NCBI RefSeq assembly: GCF_008923185.1
Contig: NZ_WBMT01000009.1
Span: 248,001 to 312,000 of the forward strand
DNA length: 64,000 bases
Direction: 5' to 3'
DNA from: Actinomadura rudentiformis
Lineage (GTDB): Bacteria; Actinomycetota; Actinomycetes; Streptosporangiales; Streptosporangiaceae
Shown here one piece after another: positions 24,218-32,497 of this stretch; the first letter of the stretch is position 1, and the number at the start of each line of letters is the position of its first letter. Made by a program: the position numbers and the translations under genes. The notes beneath the pieces are model-generated. The model did no database searches and was not told the origin of the DNA. It was given only the letters and a program-made list of their open reading frames with translations.

Positions 24218-26122
24218 GTGGTGGACGAGGATCTGAACTCCCTGGCCGAGGCGCACAGCGTCTCCACTCGCTACACCGACTGGCGCGGCCACGAGACTGC
24301 GGTCTCCCGCGACACCCTCGTGGCCGTGCTGGCCGCCCTGGGCGTGGACGCGTCGAGCCCAGCGGCGGTACGGGACGAGCTGGCGCGCCTGAGAGCGCAC
24401 GAACGGGCCGCCCCCGCTTCGCCGGCTGCCTTCGCCCTGCCGGCCACCGCCGCCCCGCCGTCCACGCCCGAGCGCCTTGCTCAGACCCCGCGAGCCTGGG
24501 GGTTCACGGTGCAGCTGTACTCCGTGCGTTCCGGCCGCTCATGGGGGATGGGGGACCTTCGCGACCTGGCCGATCTCGCGTCCTGGAGCGGAGGGCTGGG
24601 CGCGGGATTCGTCCTGGTCAACCCACTGCACGCGACCGAGCCCGCGCCGCCGATCGCACCGTCGCCCTACTCGCCGATGAGCCGCCGCTTCGCGAGCCCG
24701 CTCTACCTGCGGGTGGAAGACGTTCCGGAGTACGCCGGCCTGCCCGCCCTGGAACGGGAACGCGTCGCGCATCTGGCGGCCCTGGGCGAACGCGGCGAGA
24801 CCATCGACCGCGACGCCGTCTGGGCGGCCAAGCAGACGGCGCTCGAACTGATCTACCGGCTGCCGGGCTCTGCCTCCCGGCAGCAGGCTTACGAACGGTT
24901 CCGCGAACGTGAGGGCTCGTCCCTGACCGCCTTCGCGACGTGGTGCGCGCTGGCCGAGGAGCAAGGGACCGACTGGCGCCGCTGGCCCGTGGAACTGCGC
25001 GACGCGGACAGCTCCGCCGTGACCATGGCCGCCCAGCGGCTCGCCGACCGCGCCGGCTTCCACACATGGTTGCAGTGGCAGCTCGACGAGCAGCTCGGGC
25101 ACGCGCAGGAGGCGGCACGCGCCGCCGGAATGCCGATCGGGATCGTGCACGATCTCGCGGTGGGCGTCAGCCAGGGCAGCGCCGACGCGTGGATGTACAG
25201 GTCGCTGTTCGCGCACGGCATCAGCGTCGGCGCGCCACCGGACGAGTTCAACCAGCGCGGCCAGGACTGGGGCCAACCGCCCTGGCACCCCCGGCGGCTC
25301 GCGGAGGCCGGCTACGCCCCGTTCCGAGAGATGCTGGCGGCGGCGCTCCGGCACGGCGGCGGGCTGAGGCTGGACCACGCCATGCAGGTGTCCCGGCTCT
25401 GGTGGGTGCCCGAGGGGCGCTCCCCGGCCGAGGGCACGTACGTCTCGTACGACCGGAACGCCCTGCTCGCCTGTCTCGTCGCCGAGGCGGCCCGGACCGG
25501 CGCCGTGATCATCGGGGAGGATCTCGGCACGGTCGAGCCGGGCCTGCGCGAGGACCTTGCCCGGCGCGGGATCCTCGGCACCTCGCTGCTCTGGTTCGAA
25601 CGCGACGGGAAGGGCTGTCCCCGCAGGCCGGAGCGGTGGCGTGAGCTCTCCCTTGCCACCGTCGGCACGCACGACATGCCGCCGATCACCGGCATTCTGC
25701 ACGGCGACCACCTCGACCTCCGTGCCCGCCTCGGCCTGCTCACCAGGGAGCTGGAGGTCGAGGAGGACGAGCACCGGCGAGGGCTCGCGGACTGGCTCGA
25801 CCTGCTGCACGCCGAGGGGCTGCTCCAGGTGCCGCCCACCACGATCATGAAGGCGCTCGACCAGGGCTCCACCGAGTACGACGAGCAGGTGGTGGCGGCG
25901 TTGCACGGTTTCCTGGCCCGTACGCCCGCCCGTCTCCTCGGGATCTCGCTCGCCGACGCCGTGGGGGAACGCCGCACCCAGAACCAGCCCGGCACGACCG
26001 ACGAGTACCCCAACTGGCGCGTCCCCCTGGCCGGCGCCGGAGGCGATCCCGTCCACATCGACGACCTGCCCGGGCACCGCGGCGTCGAGACCGCGATCGA
26101 ACCGCTCAGAGACTGGCGGTGA
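24218..26122 (+). CDS. malQ: 4-alpha-glucanotransferase (amylomaltase)
   Basis: This 634-residue GH77 enzyme transfers alpha-1,4-glucan chains between maltooligosaccharides and releases glucose. It starts at a GTG. Seen: WGFTVQLYSVRSGRSWGMGD, GLRLDHAMQV with the nucleophile Asp, VIIGEDLGTVEPG with the acid/base Glu, and TVGTHDMPPI with the third Asp. The N-terminal 90 residues form the variable actinobacterial extension. Together with the alpha-glucosidase at 5128-6927 it belongs to glycogen/maltodextrin use, though the genes are not adjacent. Its last 17 bp overlap the convergent gene at 26106. Confidence 0.95.
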   Translation: MVDEDLNSLAEAHSVSTRYTDWRGHETAVSRDTLVAVLAALGVDASSPAAVRDELARLRAHERAAPASPAAFALPATAAPPSTPERLAQTPRAWGFTVQLYSVRSGRSWGMGDLRDLADLASWSGGLGAGFVLVNPLHATEPAPPIAPSPYSPMSRRFASPLYLRVEDVPEYAGLPALERERVAHLAALGERGETIDRDAVWAAKQTALELIYRLPGSASRQQAYERFREREGSSLTAFATWCALAEEQGTDWRRWPVELRDADSSAVTMAAQRLADRAGFHTWLQWQLDEQLGHAQEAARAAGMPIGIVHDLAVGVSQGSADAWMYRSLFAHGISVGAPPDEFNQRGQDWGQPPWHPRRLAEAGYAPFREMLAAALRHGGGLRLDHAMQVSRLWWVPEGRSPAEGTYVSYDRNALLACLVAEAARTGAVIIGEDLGTVEPGLREDLARRGILGTSLLWFERDGKGCPRRPERWRELSLATVGTHDMPPITGILHGDHLDLRARLGLLTRELEVEEDEHRRGLADWLDLLHAEGLLQVPPTTIMKALDQGSTEYDEQVVAALHGFLARTPARLLGISLADAVGERRTQNQPGTTDEYPNWRVPLAGAGGDPVHIDDLPGHRGVETAIEPLRDWR

Positions 26123-27095
26123 TGCGGGTGGTGACCTCGCGCAGCAGCCCGTCCGGCACGATCGGCGCCCCGGCGATCGCCGAGAAGATCGCGGGCAGCC
26201 CGGGCAGCGGGTAGCCGCCGTCCGTGGCGCCGTCGAGCGCCGCCTTTCCGAGAGGCTGGTGGCGCAACGAGGCCCGCGAGCGCGCCCAGGCCGTCTCGAC
26301 CTCCTCCGGCGACGGCACCCCGAAGCCGTGCCCGACCGGAGCCGCGTGCCGCAGCCTGACCAGGGCGCTGTCGGTGAAGTCGGCCGCGAGCTTGCAGCGG
26401 GCGGTGAGGCGCGCCCGCACCGGTTCGTCGATCCGGGACATCACCGAGCAGGGGGTACGGCAGCGGGCGGCGCAGTCGCCGAGGGCCTGGGAGACCTGGC
26501 TGTGCTGGCGGTCCAGGTAGGCGCGCCATCCCGGGCCCGGCTCGTTCGAGACCCGCAGCGTCCGTTCGCACGCGGAACGTTCCGGCCGGGTGTGATCGCA
26601 GAGCCGTGCGGACCCGGGCTCGATCGGCACGCCGAACCGGCTGCCCTCCCCGGTCACCGCGGTGCCGATCAGCGCCGGGTCGCCGGCGTGGCCGAGGACC
26701 GGCTCCCAGGCGAGCATGGGCAGGTATTCGCTGGCGATGTGGACGGCCGCGACGAGCGCGGCCATCTCCCGGCGGCGCCACCGGATCTCGATGACCTCGA
26801 GAAGGAGCGCGTACGCCGGCCGCAGGCTGGCCAGGGCCCCGCGCGGCTGTTCCTTCGGCGTCTGCGGCATCCTGCTGGCCCGCGCGCGGTCCAGCAGATC
26901 CTTGGGCACCTCGCCGACGTCCTCGGGCATGCCGAAGTCCTCGGCGTCCAGGTCGAGGACGCGCTGCCCGAAGGCGCAGAGCGCCGCCAGCGGCGCCACC
27001 TGCTCCTTGGGCACGGCGAGGGGCGTGAGCGCCTCGATGTCACCGAACGCGCAGCGGCCGGCCAGCACCTTCAGAACGTCCCGCGCAGTCTCCAC
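26106..27095 (-). CDS. Conserved hypothetical protein with Cys cluster
   Basis: I could not assign this protein. I chose GTG at 27095 because AAGGGG lies 5 nt upstream; an ATG at 27128 has only a weak site. The product (329 residues) is mostly alpha-helical. About ten Cys are seen, several grouped (RLCDHTRPERSACERT, and GDCAARCRTPCSV near the middle), so metal or Fe-S binding is possible. The C-terminal GGYPLPGLPAIFSAIAGAPIVPDG is strikingly hydrophobic but too short and Pro-rich for a clear membrane helix. It is convergent with malQ (small overlap) and follows pepN on the same strand. Codon use is typical of the window. Confidence 0.75.
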   Translation of the reverse strand: METARDVLKVLAGRCAFGDIEALTPLAVPKEQVAPLAALCAFGQRVLDLDAEDFGMPEDVGEVPKDLLDRARASRMPQTPKEQPRGALASLRPAYALLLEVIEIRWRRREMAALVAAVHIASEYLPMLAWEPVLGHAGDPALIGTAVTGEGSRFGVPIEPGSARLCDHTRPERSACERTLRVSNEPGPGWRAYLDRQHSQVSQALGDCAARCRTPCSVMSRIDEPVRARLTARCKLAADFTDSALVRLRHAAPVGHGFGVPSPEEVETAWARSRASLRHQPLGKAALDGATDGGYPLPGLPAIFSAIAGAPIVPDGLLREVTTRITASL

Positions 27096-27114
27096 ATCCA
27101 CCCCTTCGCCCGGG

Positions 27115-27165
27115 ACCCCTGTGACCATGCCCTCGACTTGGCAACGATCGCATGATCACAGGGGT
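27115..27165. promoter_or_regulatory. Long inverted repeat between pepN and the next gene
   Basis: ACCCCTGTGACCATG (27115-27129) and CATGATCACAGGGGT (27151-27165) are inverted copies of 15 bp with one mismatch around a 21-nt spacer. It may be the pepN terminator, an operator for the downstream gene, or an RNA hairpin that hides the alternative ATG at 27128. Confidence 0.55.
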
Positions 27166-27188
27166 TTCCGTGGGTCACCAGACGCGCA

Positions 27189-29729
27189 CTAGGTGGCCGA
27201 CGCGTCCTTGGCGCGTGCGCGCAGGGCGCGGGCGACGCCGTCGCGGCCCTCCGAGAGCAGCCGGAGCAGCGCGGCCGGCGGCTCGTTCTCAGCGATGTAG
27301 GCGTCGGTCCTGTCGATCGTGCCCTGCTCGATGATCAGGTAGGGGTAGGCGACCTCGGCGAACGTCTGGGACATGTCGCTGCTCCACTCCTTCCAGATCC
27401 GGCCGACCTCGGCGAAGTACCGGTCCGCGTACGGCCGCAGCAGCTCCAGGTGGTCGGGCTCGGTGAACCCGCCCAGCGTCGCCCTGAACACCGCGTTCGG
27501 CAGCTCACCGGAGACGATCTTCTCCCAGGCCGCAGCCTTGGCCTCGGCCGTGTTGATCGCCGCGTTGCAGGCCGCCGCGTGGCGTTCGCCCGCCGCGGTC
27601 GCGTCGCGGGCGAGCTCGGCGTCGATCTCCGGCACGCCGGCCCTGCCCATGACGACCAGGCGGCGGAGCAGCGCCCAGCGCAGCTCGGTGTCGACCTTCA
27701 GCCCCTCCAGGACCGTGGAGCCGTCGAGCAGGCCGGCGACATAGGCCAGGTGGGCGTCGTTCGCCGCGACCGCCGTGAAGGCCTGCACGTAGGCGAGCTG
27801 GAAGTCCGAGCCCGCTTCGGCCTGCTGCGCCAGTTCGAGGAGGGAGTCGGCCATCAGCTCCAGGCCCTGGGGCTGCCACCCCGGGTCGCCGTACTGCCTG
27901 ACGGCCGTCCGGGCCTGGCGCAGCAGCGTCTGCGCCACCGAGATGTCGGTGACGCCGCGGATACCGCTGACGACGAGCTTGACGTAGTCGCGGGTGGCCA
28001 TCTCGGCGTCCCGGGTCATGTCCCACGCGGCCGACCAGCACAGTGCCCGTGGCAGGCCGTCCTTGATCTCGCCGATGCCCTCGACCAGCGTGCGCAGCGA
28101 GTGCTCGTCCAGCCGGATCTTGGAGTACGTGAGGTCGTCGTCGTTCACCAGAACCAGGTCGGGGCGCTTCTTGCCGACGAGCTCGGCGACGGCGGTCCGG
28201 CCCCCGATGATGTCGAGCTCGACCCGCTCACGCCGGATGATCCCGTCGCCCACGCGGTCATAGAGGCCGATCGCGACGCGATGCGAGCGCAGCGTCGGGT
28301 AGTCGGGCTTGGCCTCCTGGAGGATGTCGAACGAGGTGAAGTTGCCGTCGCCGTCGACCTCGTAGACCGGGCGGAGCGTGTTGACCCCGGCGGTCTCCAG
28401 CCACTCCTTCGACCAGGAGGCCAGGTCGCGGCCGGACGTCTCCTCCAGCGCGTCCAGCAGGTCGGACAGGACCGTGTTGCCCCACGCGTGCCGCTGGAAG
28501 TACCGCCGCACGCCCTCCAGGAAGTTGTCGCGGCCGACGTAGGCGACCAGCTGCTTCAGGACGCTGGCGCCCTTGGCGTAGGTGATGCCGTCGAAGTTGA
28601 CCTCGACCGCCCGGATGTCGGGGATGTCGGCGGAGATCGGGTGCGTGGACGGCAGCTGGTCCTGGCGGTAGGCCCAGGCCTTCATCAGGTTGGCGAACGT
28701 CGTCCAGGAACTGGTCCACTTGGTGGCCTCGGCCTGGCAGAGCACGCTCATGTACGTGGCGAACGACTCGTTCAGCCACAGGTCGTCCCACCAGCGCATG
28801 GTGACCAGGTCACCGAACCACATGTGCGCCATCTCGTGCAGGATCGTCTCGGCGCGCCGCTCGTACGCCGCATCCGTCACCCGCGACCGGAAGACGTAGT
28901 CCTCCAGGAACGTGACGGCGCCGGCGTTCTCCATGGCGCCCGTGTTGAACTCGGGCACGAAGAGCTGGTCGTACTTGCTGAACGGGTACGGCTGGTCGAA
29001 GACCTTCTCGAAGAAGTCGAAGCCCTGCCGGGTGACGTCGATGATCGCGTCGGCGTCCAGGTGCTCGGCCAGCGAGGCGCGGCAGAAGACACCCAGCGGG
29101 ATGACGCTGCCGTCCGCGCGCCGGTACTCGTCGGTGACCACGTGGTAGGGCCCGGCGATCAGCGCGGTGATGTAGGTCGACATCTTCGGCGTCGGCGGGA
29201 AGTGCCACGTCCCCGTGCGCACCCCGTTGACATCGAAGGCCTCGTTCGTGATCACCTGCCAGCCGCTCGGCGAGGTCACGCTCAGCTCGAACGTGGCCTT
29301 GAGGTCGGGCTGGTCGAAGCAGGTGTACATCCGGTGCGCGTCGGCCGTCTCGAACTGCGTGTAGAGGTACACGCTCTGGTCGACGGGGTCGACGAAGCGG
29401 TGCAGCCCCTCGCCGGAGCGGGAGTACGTGGCGTCGGCGACGACGCGCAGCTCGTTGTCGGCGGCCAGCGAGGGCAGCGGGATACGGCCCTTCTCGGCGT
29501 CATAGGTGCCCGGGTCGAGCGCGGTTCCGTTGAGCGTGACCTCACGCACCACGGCGCCGTGCAGATCGACGAAGGTCGAGGCCCCCGGCTCGGCGCAGCC
29601 GAACCGGATGAGGGTGGTGGAGCCGAAGCGCTCCTCACCGGTGGTCAGGTCCAGCTCCACCGCGTACGACTCGACGGTGAGCAGCCGGGCCCTTTCCCGC
29701 GCCTCGTCGCGCGTGAGGTTGCCTGCCAC
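27189..29729 (-). CDS. pepN: Aminopeptidase N (M1 family)
   Basis: This 846-residue zinc metallopeptidase removes N-terminal residues from peptides. Seen: exopeptidase motif GAMEN (264-268), zinc site HEMAH (298-302) with the downstream Glu321 in LNESFATY, and a large C-terminal helical ERAP1-like domain. No signal peptide is present, so it acts in the cytoplasm. The ATG has a clear AAGGAG site 5 nt upstream. In mycobacteria pepN is adjacent to the Rv2466c gene, as here, where the Rv2466c-like gene lies divergent 185 bp away. Length and motifs are standard. Confidence 0.96.
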   Translation of the reverse strand: MAGNLTRDEARERARLLTVESYAVELDLTTGEERFGSTTLIRFGCAEPGASTFVDLHGAVVREVTLNGTALDPGTYDAEKGRIPLPSLAADNELRVVADATYSRSGEGLHRFVDPVDQSVYLYTQFETADAHRMYTCFDQPDLKATFELSVTSPSGWQVITNEAFDVNGVRTGTWHFPPTPKMSTYITALIAGPYHVVTDEYRRADGSVIPLGVFCRASLAEHLDADAIIDVTRQGFDFFEKVFDQPYPFSKYDQLFVPEFNTGAMENAGAVTFLEDYVFRSRVTDAAYERRAETILHEMAHMWFGDLVTMRWWDDLWLNESFATYMSVLCQAEATKWTSSWTTFANLMKAWAYRQDQLPSTHPISADIPDIRAVEVNFDGITYAKGASVLKQLVAYVGRDNFLEGVRRYFQRHAWGNTVLSDLLDALEETSGRDLASWSKEWLETAGVNTLRPVYEVDGDGNFTSFDILQEAKPDYPTLRSHRVAIGLYDRVGDGIIRRERVELDIIGGRTAVAELVGKKRPDLVLVNDDDLTYSKIRLDEHSLRTLVEGIGEIKDGLPRALCWSAAWDMTRDAEMATRDYVKLVVSGIRGVTDISVAQTLLRQARTAVRQYGDPGWQPQGLELMADSLLELAQQAEAGSDFQLAYVQAFTAVAANDAHLAYVAGLLDGSTVLEGLKVDTELRWALLRRLVVMGRAGVPEIDAELARDATAAGERHAAACNAAINTAEAKAAAWEKIVSGELPNAVFRATLGGFTEPDHLELLRPYADRYFAEVGRIWKEWSSDMSQTFAEVAYPYLIIEQGTIDRTDAYIAENEPPAALLRLLSEGRDGVARALRARAKDASAT

Positions 29730-29740
29730 ATGTACTCCTT

Positions 29741-29776
29741 GGTCGTCATAAACCTGGGGTCGTCATAAACCTGGCT
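29741..29776. repeat. Tandem duplication upstream of pepN
   Basis: GGTCGTCATAAACCTGG occurs twice back to back just upstream of the pepN ribosome-binding site. It looks like a recent small duplication in the pepN leader or promoter. Confidence 0.7.
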
Positions 29777-29914
29777 CCCCCATGTCTACCAACCTGCCGG
29801 GGGCCAGGTGCGGCTGGCACGGCCACAGGTTCGGAGGGAAGTGGTTTTCGAGGGGGAATCGACAGCTGTCCTGCAGGGTTGAGCTTGGTAAACGATGATC
29901 TGCCCCGAGGAGAG

Positions 29915-30535
29915 ATGGCGTTGACGCAGGAACCCCGTGAGCCCGTGGACTTTTGGTTCGACCCGTTGTGCCCCTGGGCGTGGATCACCTCGCGCTGGGT
30001 GCTGGAGGTCGAGAAGCTCCGGCAGATCGAGACGCGCTGGCACGTGATGAGCCTGTCCGTCCTCAACGAGGGCAAGGATGTGCCGCAGAAGTACAAGGAT
30101 CTGCTGGCTACGGGTTGGGGCCCGGTGCGGGTCTGCATCGCCGCAGAGCAGAAGTACGGCCCGGAGGTGCTCGGCCGCCTCTACACCGAGCTGGGCACCC
30201 GCCGCCACAACCAGAAGCAGCAGTACGACCGGGAGACCATCGAGGCCGCCCTGACCGCGGCCGGCCTCGACCCGGCGCTGGCCGACGCCGCCGACTCCAC
30301 CGAGTACGACGAGGCCCTGCGCGCCTCCCACAAGGACGGCATCGACCGGGTCGGCGAGGAGGTCGGCACGCCGGTGATCTCGGTCGCCGGGCATGCCTTC
30401 TTCGGCCCCGTGGTGACCCCGATCCCGCGCGGTGAGGCCGCGGCGAAGCTGTGGGACGGCGTGCTCGCGGTGGCGCAGACCGATGGCTTCTTCGAGCTGA
30501 AGCGCACCCGGACGCGGGAGCCTATCTTCGACTGA
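29915..30535 (+). CDS. Rv2466c-like DsbA-fold oxidoreductase, one-cysteine active site
   Basis: This protein of about 206 residues matches the thioredoxin-fold mycothiol-linked oxidoreductase Rv2466c along its whole length (DFWFDPLCPWAW, ITSRWVLEVEKLRQIE, WGPVRVCIAAEQ, DEALRASHKDGID, EEVGTPVISVAGHAFFGPV, FFELKRTRTREP). The active site reads CPWA where the M. tuberculosis protein has CPWC, so the resolving Cys is missing and only the nucleophilic Cys remains. Start choice is uncertain: ATG 29915 and TTG 29921 both follow GAGGAGAG closely, and a TTG at 29879 is also in frame. It is divergent from pepN. Confidence 0.9.
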   Translation: MALTQEPREPVDFWFDPLCPWAWITSRWVLEVEKLRQIETRWHVMSLSVLNEGKDVPQKYKDLLATGWGPVRVCIAAEQKYGPEVLGRLYTELGTRRHNQKQQYDRETIEAALTAAGLDPALADAADSTEYDEALRASHKDGIDRVGEEVGTPVISVAGHAFFGPVVTPIPRGEAAAKLWDGVLAVAQTDGFFELKRTRTREPIFD

Positions 30536-30586
30536 GCGGAGGTCCGGGATTGAATTGATCACGGCCTTTTCGCGCCACTTTTGTTG

Positions 30587-30603
30587 TTGCGACGAACTTG
30601 CAA
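30587..30603 (+). promoter_or_regulatory. Probable Nur (nickel-responsive Fur family) box
   Basis: TTGCGA-CGAAC-TTGCAA fits the Streptomyces coelicolor Nur box (tTGCaa-N5-ttGCAA). It lies 115 bp upstream of the first gene of the ECF-type nickel/cobalt transporter. This would make the operon nickel-repressed and the metal nickel rather than cobalt. Confidence 0.6.
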
Positions 30604-30639
30604 CTGCGACGGTTACGCCCCCAAACTGGTCCTATCCAG

Positions 30640-30690
30640 TACAGCCAAGCGCAGCTTGTCCGTTGGGGTGGGCGGGCGGGGGCTGTGGAA
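30640..30690 (+). repeat. Degenerate partial copy of the structured dispersed element
   Basis: AGCCAAGCGCAGCTTGTCC followed by TGGGCGG and GCGGGGGCTGT matches the middle of the 12655/19294 element (GGCCAAGCGAAGCTTGTCC, then GGGCGG and GGGCGGGGGGTGT) with a short gap. P1 and P4 are not recognisable. It is in the leader of the nickel transporter operon. Confidence 0.5.
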
Positions 30691-30717
30691 GGCTAAACAG
30701 GTAGGACGGTGAGGTGC

Positions 30718-31437
30718 GTGCACGTACCGAACGGATTTTTCGACGCGCCGGTCTCGATCGGCGCCGGTGTCGTGGCCGCGGCGGGCATCGGGCTCTGCCT
30801 CAAGGGTGCCCGCCGCGAACTCGACGACCGCACGGCCCCGCTGGCGGGTCTCACCGCGGCGTTCATCTTCGCGGCGCAGATGATCAACTTCCCGGTCGGT
30901 GCCGGGACCAGCGGGCATCTGATGGGCGGCGCGCTGGCGGCCATCCTGGTGGGGCCGTATACGGGCGTGCTCTGTATATCCGTGGTCCTGCTGGTACAGA
31001 CGTTCTTCGCTGACGGAGGCGTCACCGCGTACGGCATCAACGTCACACTCATGGGCATCGTCAGCGTGGCCGTCGGCTACGGGATCTTCCGCCTGCTCAT
31101 GGCCGTGCTGCCGAAGAACCGAAGCAGCGTCACCATCGCCTCGTTCTCCGGGGCGCTGGTGTCGGTGCCCGCGTCCGCGCTCGCGTTCGTCGGCCTCTTC
31201 GCCCTCGGCGGCACCGCGGACCTCTCGCTGGGCGCGGTGGCCACCGCCATGATCAGCGTGCACGTCCTGATCGGCATCGGCGAGGGCGTGATCACCGCCG
31301 TGACGGTCGGCTCGATCGCCGCCGTCCGGCCCGACCTCGTGCACGGCGTCACCCTCACACCCGCTGCGCCACTCCAACTGCGGAACGACGCCGACTTGCC
31401 CGTGGACACGCCCGCCGCTGGAGGTGTCTCGGCATGA
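30718..31437 (+). CDS. nikM: ECF nickel/cobalt transporter, NikM/CbiM substrate-binding subunit
   Basis: I place the start at GTG 30718 because it yields MHVPNGFF. In NikM/CbiM proteins the N-terminal Met-His is part of the metal site and the motif MHIPDGFL is standard; the GTG three codons earlier would add MRC. The 239-residue product has about seven membrane helices with MINFPVGAGTSGHLMGGALA and VHVLIGIGEGVITA, both hallmarks of the S component. It is first in the four-gene operon nikM-N-Q-O with overlapping ends. The upstream Nur-like box suggests nickel. The C-terminal 40 residues are soluble. Confidence 0.92.
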   Translation: MHVPNGFFDAPVSIGAGVVAAAGIGLCLKGARRELDDRTAPLAGLTAAFIFAAQMINFPVGAGTSGHLMGGALAAILVGPYTGVLCISVVLLVQTFFADGGVTAYGINVTLMGIVSVAVGYGIFRLLMAVLPKNRSSVTIASFSGALVSVPASALAFVGLFALGGTADLSLGAVATAMISVHVLIGIGEGVITAVTVGSIAAVRPDLVHGVTLTPAAPLQLRNDADLPVDTPAAGGVSA

Positions 31438-31730
31438 CCAAACGTTTCTTCTTCGTCTTCCTGCTGGTGGCGGTCATCATCGCCGGGTTCGTCAGTTTCT
31501 ACGCCAGCGCCTCTCCTGACGGCCTCACCAAGGTCGCCGAGGACAAGGGTTTCGCGTCCCAGGAGAAGGACCACCAGTTCAAAGACTCGCCGCTTGGTGA
31601 CTACGGCGTGAAGGGTGTCGACAACGAACGGCTGTCGGGCGGCCTCGCCGGTGTCATCGGCGTCGGGCTGACGCTCGCCGTCGGTGGGGGCCTGTTCTGG
31701 GTCGTGCGCCGTCGGTCGTCGGCCGGCTAG
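31434..31730 (+). CDS. nikN: PDGLE-domain subunit of the nickel/cobalt transporter
   Basis: This 98-residue membrane protein has an N-terminal helix (about 4-24), a soluble loop with SPDGLTKVAEDKGF (PDGLE-type motif), a KDSPLGDYG motif and a C-terminal helix (72-91). It corresponds to NikN/CbiN-like small subunits that pair with the M subunit. ATGA overlap with nikM and one-base overlap with the next gene show tight coupling. Confidence 0.9.
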   Translation: MTKRFFFVFLLVAVIIAGFVSFYASASPDGLTKVAEDKGFASQEKDHQFKDSPLGDYGVKGVDNERLSGGLAGVIGVGLTLAVGGGLFWVVRRRSSAG

Positions 31731-32497
31731 TGGGCGCTGGACACGCGCATCCGCTCTATCGCGCGGGCACATCGGGCGTTCACGGGCTGCCGCCGCAGTG
31801 CAAACTCGTCGCCGTCGTCGCGTTCGTGTTCGCCGTGGTGGCGACGCCGCAGGAGCAGATGTGGGCGTTCGGCCTGTACGCGCTGCTGCTCGCGTTCGTC
31901 GCCGCCTTCGCGAGGGTGCCGCCCGGATTCGTCCTGCGGCGGATGGCGATCGAGTTGCCGTTCGTGGCGTTCGCTCTGCTTCTGCCGTTCGTGGCGCATG
32001 GCCCACGGATCGAGGTGCTCGGCGTAGGGCTGAGCCACAGCGGGCTGTGGTCGGCGTGGAACATTCTCGCCAAGGCCAGCCTCGGCGCCGTGGCCATGAT
32101 CCTCGTGGGTGCCACCACCGAGCCGCGGGCGCTGCTGCTCGGCCTGGAGCGGCTGCGGATGCCCGCCCTGCTCACCCAGATCGCCACGTTCATGCTCCGC
32201 TACCTCGACGTGATCGTGGGGGAGATGCGGCGGATGCGGGTGGCGCGGGCGTCCCGGGGGTTCGAGGCGCGCGGCTTCCGGGACGTCACCGTGCTCGCCC
32301 GCTCGGTCGCCGCCCTCTTCCTGCGCTCGTACGAACGCGGCGAACGCGTCTATCTCGCGATGCTGAGCCGTGGCTACGACGGCCGTATGCCCGTCCTCAA
32401 CGAGGGCACGGCCACGGTCCGCCAGTGGACGGCGGCGGCCGTGCTGCCCGGGGCGGCGGCCCTGATCGCCGTCGCCTCCTGGATACTGGCGCCGTGA
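31730..32497 (+). CDS. nikQ: ECF transporter transmembrane (T) subunit, CbiQ/NikQ
   Basis: This 255-residue protein starts at GTG, which shares its G with the upstream TAG stop. It has several membrane helices (VVAFVFAVVATP, FGLYALLLAFVAAFA, LPFVAFALLLPFVAHG, VLPGAAALIAVASWIL). The T-subunit coupling motifs ASRGFEARGF (Ala-Arg-Gly type) and MLSRGYDG are present near the C terminus; these contact the ATPase. It overlaps the ATPase gene by 4 bp (GTGA). Confidence 0.93.
   Translation: MGAGHAHPLYRAGTSGVHGLPPQCKLVAVVAFVFAVVATPQEQMWAFGLYALLLAFVAAFARVPPGFVLRRMAIELPFVAFALLLPFVAHGPRIEVLGVGLSHSGLWSAWNILAKASLGAVAMILVGATTEPRALLLGLERLRMPALLTQIATFMLRYLDVIVGEMRRMRVARASRGFEARGFRDVTVLARSVAALFLRSYERGERVYLAMLSRGYDGRMPVLNEGTATVRQWTAAAVLPGAAALIAVASWILAP

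Noticed and set aside
30536..30717. Cobalamin riboswitch before the CbiM-like gene
   Set aside because: No B12-box-like core or expected paired helices were seen; the Nur-like box is the better explanation.
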